24,473 nucleotides of DNA from positions 1-24,473 of the IMG/VR virus record IMGVR_UViG_3300044645_000512. The stretch is one strand, 5' to 3'. Positions 7,684-13,437 of the stretch are shown piece by piece; within the stretch, counting starts at the first letter, position 1, and each line of letters starts with the position of its first letter. Below the pieces are notes generated by a model, which made no database searches, was not told the DNA's origin, and worked only from the letters and a program-made list of their open reading frames with translations. The DNA is from a virus. Both the position numbers and the translations under genes were made by a program.

Positions 7684-9872
7684 TGTGGCATCCCTTGTTG
7701 TTCGGGCATCATCTGTTGTTGAGGCATCATTTCGGGCATCATCTCACTCTGATCTCGGCCAGGCATTTCATTCACCAGGTCTCCGGATGTGATCATGCCA
7801 TGCACCGTGCCCAAGACTATATCTTGAATTTGCTCTGGTGACATGCTTGCCTGCACTTGAGCCAAACGCTTGGTCTCAGCTTCGTACGCCTTGACCTGGG
7901 CCTCAAAGTCCTTGCGCTCCATGTCTTGCGCTTCGATGGACTTGCCGACATTTTGAATCATCTGGTGCATCTGCTCCATCTCTTGGCCCATAGCCTGCAT
8001 CTGCTGCTGGGCCGCCTGCAATGCTGGATTGTCATCGCCATCTGACATGAACTTGGGATCAATGGTCTTGGCAAAACGCTTAGACATCTCTTGGGCGCCA
8101 GGCCAATCCATGTTCTTGACAAACAGGTCACCGGCCACAGCCCACAGTTGAGGGTTTCCTTGCAACAGTTGTGCCATTGCTTCCAGTGCCTCTTGACGTT
8201 TGGTCGCGTAGCCTGGGCCAGTGATCGCCACCACGTCGTATTTGCCAACGCCGGGGTTGTAGATTTTTTCCATCACAATCCCGCGCTCATCAACAATCTT
8301 GTTGACCGGCTGCTCTTGATCGGGGTTGATCTTAACCATCTTGGTCTCGCCATCTTCACCGATGATGCGAGCGATGCGCTGGGTATCGTAAATTTTGGGG
8401 ATCAAGTCCACCAACTGACGAGCCACATGGCGCACACCGCGAGCCAAATTGTCCCCATAATGGTATGTGCCCACATCGCCTTCGCGCTGGCGGGCCAGAA
8501 TGGCTTTGCCGCTGCGTTCGTTGGAGCCCATTCCCAAAGATGCGTTGTATTGACCTGTGGTGCTCTTGATGTCTTCAGACGCCCCTGCCTTGGCTTGCAA
8601 TAGGCCGCTGGATGCCATTGGAGGCTGTGCCCGCTGGGGTAGCGGCAACATGCCGCCTTGGCCGTCTGTAACGTCTGGATTGACCTCCAAATACGGCCAG
8701 TTTTGCGTGTTGGCGGTTTTCCACTGGTTCTCATAGCCCTCAAACTGGCCACCGTAGCCAATAAATGGGGCTTTGGGCGCCAAGGCCAACATCTCGGCTT
8801 CTTGGGACACCCAGTAGTTGTACATGCGCTGGGCATCTTTGGCGTTGCGCACCAAACCCGACACGTACAAACGACCGTCAACCTCAAATTCGTTGCCCAC
8901 GATGCGGATCACGGGAATGTACTTGCCCGCCCACTCGCGCTCTTCAAGAATTTCGTACCCATTGATCTTGCAGTACTTGACTTTTTGGCGGTCAGATTGG
9001 CGTGACTTCTTAGGCTTGCCGTAGATCGCCCGCAGTTGCTTGTCCTCTGGCGTACCCTCAAACGCCGTAGCGTTGCCGGGATACAGGTTCAACGTTGCGG
9101 GGTCAAAGTCAATGTAGTAGTAATCAGCAATGCGGATCGTGTCTTCATTGAGCCAGTTGCTGATCGACTGATCGCCCACACCCAGCGACTGCAAGGTGGT
9201 GATGGGCGACGCATCGGGGTACATCCGCTCAAACTCGGCTTTGGTCAAGTCTTCAGTGACAAAACAATACTTGGCGTCCGCGCCGGTCGGGTCTTGGATG
9301 GTTGGATCCATGTAGACCGAAAAGGAGTTGCGCACCCGGCCAATCTTGATGTCTTGGTCAAACGTGTTGTCGTCGCAATACTCGGTCAACAGGCGAAGGT
9401 AGCCTTCGCCGTAAGAAACTTGGTTTTCGCAGGCAGTGTCGTAGGCCACATCAGCGTCGCTGATGTACTCAATGTGCCGAATCATGCCGTTAAAAATATC
9501 GGCCACTTCCACGTCGGCGTTGTCGTCCACCGGGATGACTTTGGCGCCTGGCCGGTTCTGGCGCTGGTCGTTGGTGACCTGGCGCACATGCTGGGGCAGC
9601 TTGTTGATTGTCAGACACGGGCGGGCGTTGATGGTTTGACCTTGCACCGCGCCACGGGTGGCCAGCACATCGGCGGGCCACTGCCAGTGGTTGTCGGGCG
9701 AGCCGGCATAAAAGCGCAGGTCGTCGATCTCATCTTCGCGGCTCTCGGCAAGCGCGGACACCGCCATATCCAGCCTAGCACGGGCTGTGGCCAGGATGTC
9801 AGACGCGCTTTTCTTGGGTTTACCGCCTTCGGCCACTGCGCCAGCAGCCGCAATGCCTGTGAAGTCTGCCAT
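7680..9872 (-). CDS. Portal protein, P22-like
   Basis: A 730-residue protein, close to the 725 residues of P22 gp1. Residues 101-114 (NDQRQNRPGAKVIP) and the following VDDNADVEVADIFNGMIRHI are diagnostic of P22-type portals. Middle motifs such as GYLRLLTEY, WLNEDTIRIADYYYIDFD and GMGSNERSGKAILARQREGD fit the family. A coiled, Q/M/E-rich region (about residues 625-690) leads to a Met/Gln/Pro-rich tail, probably the helical barrel region. The dodecameric ring sits at one head vertex and is the docking site for terminase and tail. Its ATG overlaps the stop of the 58-residue gene upstream (TAATG). Confidence 0.92.
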   Translation of the reverse strand: MADFTGIAAAGAVAEGGKPKKSASDILATARARLDMAVSALAESREDEIDDLRFYAGSPDNHWQWPADVLATRGAVQGQTINARPCLTINKLPQHVRQVTNDQRQNRPGAKVIPVDDNADVEVADIFNGMIRHIEYISDADVAYDTACENQVSYGEGYLRLLTEYCDDNTFDQDIKIGRVRNSFSVYMDPTIQDPTGADAKYCFVTEDLTKAEFERMYPDASPITTLQSLGVGDQSISNWLNEDTIRIADYYYIDFDPATLNLYPGNATAFEGTPEDKQLRAIYGKPKKSRQSDRQKVKYCKINGYEILEEREWAGKYIPVIRIVGNEFEVDGRLYVSGLVRNAKDAQRMYNYWVSQEAEMLALAPKAPFIGYGGQFEGYENQWKTANTQNWPYLEVNPDVTDGQGGMLPLPQRAQPPMASSGLLQAKAGASEDIKSTTGQYNASLGMGSNERSGKAILARQREGDVGTYHYGDNLARGVRHVARQLVDLIPKIYDTQRIARIIGEDGETKMVKINPDQEQPVNKIVDERGIVMEKIYNPGVGKYDVVAITGPGYATKRQEALEAMAQLLQGNPQLWAVAGDLFVKNMDWPGAQEMSKRFAKTIDPKFMSDGDDNPALQAAQQQMQAMGQEMEQMHQMIQNVGKSIEAQDMERKDFEAQVKAYEAETKRLAQVQASMSPEQIQDIVLGTVHGMITSGDLVNEMPGRDQSEMMPEMMPQQQMMPEQQGMPQ

Positions 9873-10048
9873 TATTTGATCTTATTAAGGACTTTGTCCA
9901 CCGTTGCCTTGACATTGTTGCCCGATGGAATTGTGGCATTGCAGTTGGCAGTGGGTGAACGGGTCTCTTTGTTGCGGTCAGGCATACCGCCGCCCGACAT
10001 TTTGGGTTCGCGGCTGTTCAATTTGGCAATGGGTGCAAGAGTTTTCAT
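9872..10048 (-). CDS. 58-residue basic hypothetical protein
   Basis: A small lysine- and asparagine-rich protein beginning MKTLAPIAKLNSREPKMSGG and ending VDKVLNKIK. AAAGGA precedes the ATG by 5 bases. The ATG overlaps the previous stop (ATGA) and its stop overlaps the portal ATG (TAATG), so it is tightly tiled. It is the last of four tiny basic proteins between terL and portal. No known motif is visible. A DNA-binding, virion-packaged or terminase-portal accessory role is possible but unproven. Confidence 0.65.
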   Translation of the reverse strand: MKTLAPIAKLNSREPKMSGGGMPDRNKETRSPTANCNATIPSGNNVKATVDKVLNKIK

Positions 10049-10182
10049 TTCTTTCCTTTCGGGGCTGCACGTTTGACTGCGTATGCAATGGCCACGGCCT
10101 GCTTGACGGGCTTGCCCGCTTTGACTTCGGCCTTGACGTTCTTGCGGAATGCTTCGGGGGATTTGGATTTGACAAGCGGCAT
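10045..10182 (-). CDS. 45-residue Lys/Ala-rich basic protein
   Basis: The sequence MPLVKSKSPEAFRKNVKAEV continues with a lysine-rich stretch ending KQAVAIAYAVKRAAPKGKK. The motif KQAVAIAYAVKR is one I have seen in very short phage proteins near terminase and portal genes, where it forms an amphipathic helix. Net charge is strongly positive. Its stop overlaps the next ATG by four bases. The Shine-Dalgarno is weak (GAAG), so translation may depend on coupling. Function is unknown. Confidence 0.65.
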   Translation of the reverse strand: MPLVKSKSPEAFRKNVKAEVKAGKPVKQAVAIAYAVKRAAPKGKK

Positions 10183-10183
10183 G

Positions 10184-10336
10184 TTACTTCTTCTTTGCAG
10201 TTTTGGCCGACTCTTTAAACGCTTTGGCAGTGGGCGCGCCGGGCGAGCCAGGCTTCCTCATCTTCTCTTTACTGCCAGCGGCGATACGTGCCTGTTTTGC
10301 GTGGATATTACTATACAAGCCGGGTTTGGTAGCCAT
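10184..10336 (-). CDS. 50-residue basic hypothetical protein
   Basis: It starts MATKPGLYSNIHAKQARIAA and continues KEKMRKPGSPGAPTAKAF with a KESAKTAKKK tail. The N-terminal GLYSNIHAKQARIAAGS and PGSPGAPTAKAF elements are of a type I know from small uncharacterised phage proteins between terminase and portal. I chose the ATG at 10336 because GGAAG lies 7 bases upstream and it begins 2 bases after the previous stop. A longer in-frame start at 10393 would overlap the preceding gene heavily. Function is unknown. Confidence 0.65.
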   Translation of the reverse strand: MATKPGLYSNIHAKQARIAAGSKEKMRKPGSPGAPTAKAFKESAKTAKKK

Positions 10337-10337
10337 A

Positions 10338-10595
10338 TTAACACTTCCATCGTTTGAGTGACGCTTTGGCGCGTTCAGCATCGCCTTTGGCATGCTTGAC
10401 TACGCCTTCCATGCGGGCGCAGAAACTGGCTTTGCGGCCAGCATCTGCTTTGGTCTTGGGGCTGGGTGCTGGCGCCTTGAGGTTGGAGCCTGTGGCGGCG
10501 TTGTACTTAGCGCGGCCCTTCTCAGTCAGACCTGCGCCCTTGGACACCGGCAACTTTTCGCCGCGACCCACGCTTAAAGAAACACCTTTTTTCAT
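10338..10595 (-). CDS. 85-residue basic protein, DUF6321-like
   Basis: Residues about 1-45 contain SVGRGEKLPVSKGAGLTEKG and RAKYNAATGSNLKAPAP. The C-terminal half has SFCARMEGVVKH and ends ASLKRWKC. This arrangement (GLT..GRAKYN..TGSNLKAP, then K-SFCARM, then KRW-C) fits the phage family I recall as DUF6321, of unknown function. The ATG at 10595 overlaps the terL stop by four bases (ATGA). An in-frame ATG at 10607 is also possible but has a poorly spaced ribosome site. The protein is very basic; nucleic-acid binding is a reasonable guess only. Confidence 0.7.
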   Translation of the reverse strand: MKKGVSLSVGRGEKLPVSKGAGLTEKGRAKYNAATGSNLKAPAPSPKTKADAGRKASFCARMEGVVKHAKGDAERAKASLKRWKC

Positions 10596-12115
10596 GCGCC
10601 CATCCATCCTGTAGACACTGCGCTACCGTAGCTTCTAGCGGTGCGCTTGGGTTCAGCATACTCACGATGTGCCACTGGAAAGGCAAATGTGACGCAGATA
10701 GCGTCAGCAGCGTCGGGTGAGGCAAGACCGCGAGCTTTCATTTCTTTTTTGCTTTCCAAGAAGATTGTTCCCCGTGAATCAGGCTTCATCATAGGCGAAA
10801 TCAAGTCCGTCTTCAAGAACCTGTCGCTAGGAATACTAGCAGATTTCAGCCATTCTCGCATATCTCCCCACATCTGCGCGCGCATATTACCGTACATGAT
10901 CGGGTTTTTGGCTTTATTTCCAAAGTTTATGCCCTTGACCTTGTACCGCTGCTCTTTGAGCCTGTCCACAATACCCGCGCCCAGCCCGCCTTCGTCAATC
11001 ACGACCAGCGCAGGCTTAAATTCCTCAATTGCTTCGATCACATACCCCACCACCGTCATGGTGTCGTCGCCTCTGTGCCGCATTATCTTGACAATATCCC
11101 GCCCTTGCCTGACCGCGATCACCGTAGCGTCCGCTCCGAACCGCGCTGGGTCTACGCCGATTACGATTGGCGCCGACTGATCCTTGTACTTGGGCCGGGC
11201 CATGGCGTCGTCCACTATGTCGGCGCCGATGAACTGGTCATCCCCCGCACTGGGGAACATGCCGTAAACCTCAACGTGCGCTTGTGATGAGTCAGGCCCA
11301 TATTCGTCAATGATTCGGTTGTAAACCGCCTTGTCGGTGCCCTCGACCGTCCTGGCGTCCACAATCCTGGTGCGCCAGAACGCCCGTTTGCTGTTAAACG
11401 CTTCGTAAAAGTACCCGGTGTTGCGCCGTGGGTTGGAAAAAGCCAACCAGAAGCGGTTTGGCGTGTTTTCTGTAAAGAAACCGCCGGTCACCGCCCAGAT
11501 TGAGTCGTCGATACCGGACGCTTCGTCAAAAACCACCAGCACACCGTCAAAGTTGTGCACACCAGCGTAAGCGTCAGGGTTCTCGGCCGACCACAACCGC
11601 CCTTCCACGCCCCAGTACCGCGTGCCTTTTTTCAAATCCCGCTCAACAAGCTCAGTCAGCCACTTGGCCGGCATGACGCGGGTGGCTGACACCTCAAACC
11701 AGTGCGAGTTGATGGCCATGGCCAGCCATTTGGTGATCTCGGCCCAAGTGATTGACCTGAGTTGTGACTCGGAGTTAGCCGATATGATAGTCGTCGAGCC
11801 GATGCGCGTGGCCAACATCCAGATCGTGATCCATGAGACCAGCGCCGACTTGCCAATACCCCGGCCAGATGAGATAGCTTCTTGCAGCACATCAAAGTCT
11901 GCCTTGCCCTGGTTCAGTTTGATGTGCTCGGCAATGTCCAGCAACACCTCGCGCTGCCATTTGCGCGGCCCTTGGAAGTTTTCCAGTGGCGTGCCCTTGA
12001 CGCCCCAGGGAAAAGCAAACATCACAAACGCCAGCGGGTTGTCCTTGATCGCTGGGCTCCACAGCCGGGCCATCAACTCTTGTTCGTCTTCAGCGCTGTA
12101 CTTGGTGCTCTGCAT
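10592..12115 (-). CDS. terL: Terminase large subunit
   Basis: A 507-residue packaging motor. The ATPase half shows Walker A at residues 82-91 (SSGRGIGKSA), coupling-type ISANSESQLR (111-120), Walker B VLVVFDEAS (192-200, with D197 and E198) and motif III-like LAFSNPRRNTG. The nuclease half has the RNase-H-like acidic sites in VIGVDPARFGADATVIAV (D322 and neighbours), VVIDEGGLGAG (D374) and SPDAADAICV (D468/D471). It cuts concatemeric DNA and pumps it through the portal. Its start lies inside the end of terS (26-base overlap), so the two are coupled. The complete motif set argues for an intact enzyme. Confidence 0.93.
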   Translation of the reverse strand: MQSTKYSAEDEQELMARLWSPAIKDNPLAFVMFAFPWGVKGTPLENFQGPRKWQREVLLDIAEHIKLNQGKADFDVLQEAISSGRGIGKSALVSWITIWMLATRIGSTTIISANSESQLRSITWAEITKWLAMAINSHWFEVSATRVMPAKWLTELVERDLKKGTRYWGVEGRLWSAENPDAYAGVHNFDGVLVVFDEASGIDDSIWAVTGGFFTENTPNRFWLAFSNPRRNTGYFYEAFNSKRAFWRTRIVDARTVEGTDKAVYNRIIDEYGPDSSQAHVEVYGMFPSAGDDQFIGADIVDDAMARPKYKDQSAPIVIGVDPARFGADATVIAVRQGRDIVKIMRHRGDDTMTVVGYVIEAIEEFKPALVVIDEGGLGAGIVDRLKEQRYKVKGINFGNKAKNPIMYGNMRAQMWGDMREWLKSASIPSDRFLKTDLISPMMKPDSRGTIFLESKKEMKARGLASPDAADAICVTFAFPVAHREYAEPKRTARSYGSAVSTGWMGA

Positions 12116-12533
12116 GTGTTAAATCCAATTTAGGGCTGGGCGCGTGGGCGATAACGTCGATGACCCTGGACTCAGCGTCGCGCAGCGCCTGGGTAACTGA
12201 TATGCGCTGATCAACATCAATAGTGATAGATTGCTTGGCCACCCAGCCGTGGACGTTTTGGAGTATGGCTAACGCCGCCTTGGAGTCGCCCTCTCGCGCC
12301 GCCTTGTGCAAGCACTGGGACATTTCCATCTCGGCGTCTGCCTTGCCCTTTTGCGCTGCCATCTCCGCGATGGGGTCAAGCTGCACCAGTTGCCGGTACT
12401 CGGCGGGCAGCATGCCAGAGGCCAACGCCAACGAGTCGCCTTTCAGCCCCAGCTTGGCGGCTTCGTAGATGCGGTGCAAACGCGCCTCAGTCGCTTCGAC
12501 CTTGCGCGGTGCAAAAGGTAGGCTTTCAAACAT
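12090..12533 (-). CDS. terS: Terminase small subunit (probable)
   Basis: A 147-residue, mostly helical protein directly upstream of terL and overlapping it by 26 bases, the standard terS place. Residues about 13-70 (VEATEARLHRIYEAAKLGLK, GDSLALASGMLPAEYRQLV) form a helix-turn-helix-like region. Residues about 75-120 (DAEMEMSQCLHKAAREGDSK, AALAILQNVHGWVAKQS) are an oligomerisation-type helix pair. The long frame could begin at 12698, but that extension crosses the repeat region; the ATG at 12533 is preferred. It has no Shine-Dalgarno. An extended -10 lies so close upstream that the mRNA may be leaderless. The protein normally recognises the packaging start site. Confidence 0.8.
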   Translation of the reverse strand: MFESLPFAPRKVEATEARLHRIYEAAKLGLKGDSLALASGMLPAEYRQLVQLDPIAEMAAQKGKADAEMEMSQCLHKAAREGDSKAALAILQNVHGWVAKQSITIDVDQRISVTQALRDAESRVIDVIAHAPSPKLDLTHAEHQVQR

Positions 12534-12539
12534 GTGCCG

Positions 12540-12548
12540 AATATAACA
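12540..12548 (-). promoter_or_regulatory. Extended -10 promoter element for terS and the late operon
   Basis: On the minus strand 12548-12540 reads TGT-TATATT, an extended -10 (TGnTATATT). The -35 position (about 12563-12568) is not a consensus hexamer and overlaps the first 9-mer block. Initiation 6-7 bases downstream would fall at or next to the terS ATG, giving a leaderless or nearly leaderless message, in line with the missing Shine-Dalgarno. Confidence 0.45.
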
Positions 12549-12564
12549 AAAATTTTTAAAAATC

Positions 12565-12591
12565 TGTGGGTCGTGTGGGCAATGTGGGCTA
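12565..12591 (+). repeat. Three tandem 9-mers, block A
   Basis: TGTGGGTCG, TGTGGGCAA and TGTGGGCTA stand head to tail without spacers. Read on the minus strand they give NNNCCCACA units. They overlap the region where the -35 contact of the late promoter would be. Confidence 0.8.
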
Positions 12592-12716
12592 TAAAAAATT
12601 TTGTTTGTGGCCCCTCCGCTGCCGTGGCCTTCGGCGCTCGGCCCTACCCGGGGGGCATCAAGCAAACAGCAAACGGCAACCGGGCACGCAGCCAGCAACC
12701 TTACAAAAACTTACAA

Positions 12717-12757
12717 TGTAGTACTTTAGTGGGGGGCAATGTGGGCAGTGCCCACAA
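12717..12757 (+). repeat. 41-bp direct repeat, copy 1 (block B), with palindrome
   Basis: It begins TGTAGTACTTTAGTGG (12717-12732, identical to 12795-12810) and continues with GGGGCAATGTGGGCAG. Positions 12740-12756 form the perfect palindrome TGTGGGCA-g-TGCCCACA, which pairs a forward and an inverted 9-mer element. Confidence 0.8.
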
Positions 12758-12794
12758 GACCCGGTGGCTCGCTGGCCGTGGGGTTTTTTGGCCG

Positions 12795-12836
12795 TGTAGT
12801 ACTTTAGTGGAGGGTCATGTGGGCAATGTACCCACG
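12795..12836 (+). repeat. 41-bp direct repeat, copy 2 (block C)
   Basis: The first 16 bases are identical to copy 1, 78 bases downstream. The remainder (AGGGTCATGTGGGCAATGTA, then CCCAC) diverges at a few places but keeps one TGTGGGCAA 9-mer (12818-12826) and an imperfect inverted partner. Confidence 0.78.
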
Positions 12837-12847
12837 CGTTTTTTTTT
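12819..12847 (+). terminator. Terminator-like hairpin with T9 run, no gene upstream
   Basis: GTGGG (12819-12823) can pair with CCCAC (12831-12835), followed after GCG by nine T (12839-12847). It would end plus-strand transcripts arising inside the repeat region, for example a primer or small regulatory RNA. The 3-base gap before the T run weakens the call. Confidence 0.35.
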
Positions 12848-12899
12848 GCGTCTGAAACGGGGGCTTGTGAGCATTCGTGAGCCATACACCTACTGTGTA

Positions 12900-12946
12900 G
12901 CTACTTAGTATTACATACATTTTTAAATCAACTAACATCAAAACAC
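12900..12946. other. AT-rich core between the two inverted 9-mer arrays
   Basis: From GCTACTTAGTATTACATACA through TTTTTAAATCAACTAACATC this stretch is clearly AT-rich and lies between blocks C and D. If the region is an origin, this is the natural candidate for the unwinding element. That is an inference from position and composition. Confidence 0.4.
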
Positions 12947-12947
12947 C

Positions 12948-12965
12948 TTGCCCACATTGTCCACA
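12948..12965 (+). repeat. Two tandem 9-mers (block D): TTGCCCACA TTGTCCACA
   Basis: Two units abut without spacer, in inverse orientation to blocks A-C. TTGTCCACA is the DnaA-box consensus reported for GC-rich genomes such as Streptomyces and mycobacteria, one base from the E. coli TTATCCACA. Confidence 0.8.
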
Positions 12966-13003
12966 AAGTAGGTTTTTCATAGGCAAAATAACGTGCTGGC
13001 CGC

Positions 13004-13022
13004 TTGTCCACACTTGTCCACC
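13004..13022 (+). repeat. Two 9-mers (block E): TTGTCCACA c TTGTCCACC
   Basis: Two units in the same orientation as block D, separated by one base. The first is an exact TTGTCCACA; the second differs in the last base. Confidence 0.8.
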
Positions 13023-13024
13023 GA

Positions 13025-13054
13025 CTACCCACGCGCTCACCCACATTGTCCACA
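13025..13054 (+). repeat. 9-mer block F: CTACCCACG, TCACCCACA, TTGTCCACA
   Basis: CTACCCACG (13025-13033), TCACCCACA (13037-13045) and an exact TTGTCCACA (13046-13054). The last two abut, repeating the tandem arrangement of block D. Confidence 0.7.
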
Positions 13055-13086
13055 ACGCATTAGGGTTTGTCCCTATAAAATAATCC

Positions 13087-13115
13087 TTGACAAGTGCAAG
13101 GCAATGCCTTACATT
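13087..13115 (+). promoter_or_regulatory. Sigma70-type promoter of the plus-strand cassette
   Basis: TTGACA (13087-13092, perfect -35) and TACATT (13110-13115, 4 of 6 for -10) are separated by exactly 17 bases. An AT-rich stretch (TATAAAATAAT, 13074-13084) just upstream could serve as an UP element. The predicted start near 13122 leaves a leader of about 44 bases before the first ATG. Confidence 0.75.
13095..13113 (+). promoter_or_regulatory. Palindromic operator in the promoter spacer
   Basis: TGcAAGGCA-a-TGCCTTaCA is a 19-bp near-palindrome with 8 of 9 pairs matching (perfect core 13098-13110). It fills the spacer between -35 and -10 and enters the -10. A dimeric repressor bound here would block the promoter. 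The repressor gene is not identifiable in the window. Confidence 0.6.
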
Positions 13116-13165
13116 ATCTTCACCGGCGCAGATTCGCACCGGCATCAACTAAACGAAGGGTCAAC

Positions 13166-13372
13166 ATGTCCACACTTAACAAAAGCCAGCTGCGCGAAGC
13201 CACCAAAATCATCACCTACAGTGCGTCACTTGGTGATGACTACCTGGCGCGCGGATTGTCTGCGATGTATCGCAGCGCGCGCAAAACAAGCCAGCAAAAT
13301 GAAATCCTGGCGCTGGCGCTGGCGTATAAAGTGGTGTCAAACCCTGAATTCTTTATCGGCCGGCGCGCCTAA
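13166..13372 (+). CDS. 68-residue hypothetical helical protein, first gene of plus cassette
   Basis: It begins MSTLNKSQLREATKIITYSA and continues SLGDDYLARGLSAMYRSARK; almost all is predicted helix and basic. I chose ATG 13166 because AAGGG stands 5 bases upstream; an earlier in-frame start lies within the promoter. It is the promoter-proximal gene, so probably among the first made. The helical pattern could include a small DNA-binding fold, but no helix-turn-helix is convincing. No family is recognised. Confidence 0.7.
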   Translation: MSTLNKSQLREATKIITYSASLGDDYLARGLSAMYRSARKTSQQNEILALALAYKVVSNPEFFIGRRA

Positions 13373-13380
13373 TTTCAACC

Positions 13381-13403
13381 CGGCCAGGCTGCGCGCCTGG
13401 CCG
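13381..13403 (+). terminator. Strong hairpin after the first cassette gene
   Basis: CGGCCAGGC (13381-13389) and GCCTGGCCG (13395-13403) are perfect 9-bp arms with a 5-base loop, followed by TTCATTTACTC. Without a real U-run it is probably a partial terminator or a 3' stabilising stem that makes the first gene more abundant than those behind it. Confidence 0.5.
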
Positions 13404-13437
13404 TTCATTTACTCAAATAATCGAAAGGTCAAATACC

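Larger units (their letters stand above)
12534..13165. other. 632-base gene-free control region; candidate origin / packaging / switch region
   Basis: No credible gene lies between the divergent starts of terS (minus) and the 68-residue gene (plus). The left half contains blocks of the 9-mer TGTGGGCAA. The right half has the same element inverted (TTGCCCACA / TTGTCCACA). Between them lie poly-T and AT-rich DNA. Two 41-bp direct repeats and outward promoters are also present. Open frames crossing it on either strand merely translate the repeats. The architecture resembles an origin with initiator boxes. A terminase recognition site next to terS is the main alternative. Confidence 0.7.

Noticed and set aside
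9036-10076. 346-codon plus-strand frame opposite the portal gene
   Set aside because: Antisense shadow of the portal gene, running also across three small minus genes; no recognisable domain.
12534-12698. Longer N-terminus for terS starting at 12698
   Set aside because: It would pass through the 9-mer block and AT-rich promoter DNA; the ATG at 12533 gives a normal TerS length.
12658-12885. Minus-strand 75-codon frame with repeated peptide CPHDPPLKYY / CPHCPPLKYY
   Set aside because: The peptide repeat is only the translation of the two 41-bp DNA repeats, whose 78-base spacing keeps the frame. There is no ribosome site and composition is not protein-like.
12534-12908. Plus-strand 124-codon frame across the control region
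   Set aside because: It starts with a GTG next to the terS start, has no Shine-Dalgarno, and its repeats (CSTLVGGNVG / CSTLVEGHVG) again mirror the DNA repeats.
12560-13060. CRISPR-like array
   Set aside because: Units are 9 bp and mostly abut; there are no 25-40 bp repeats with unique spacers and no cas genes.
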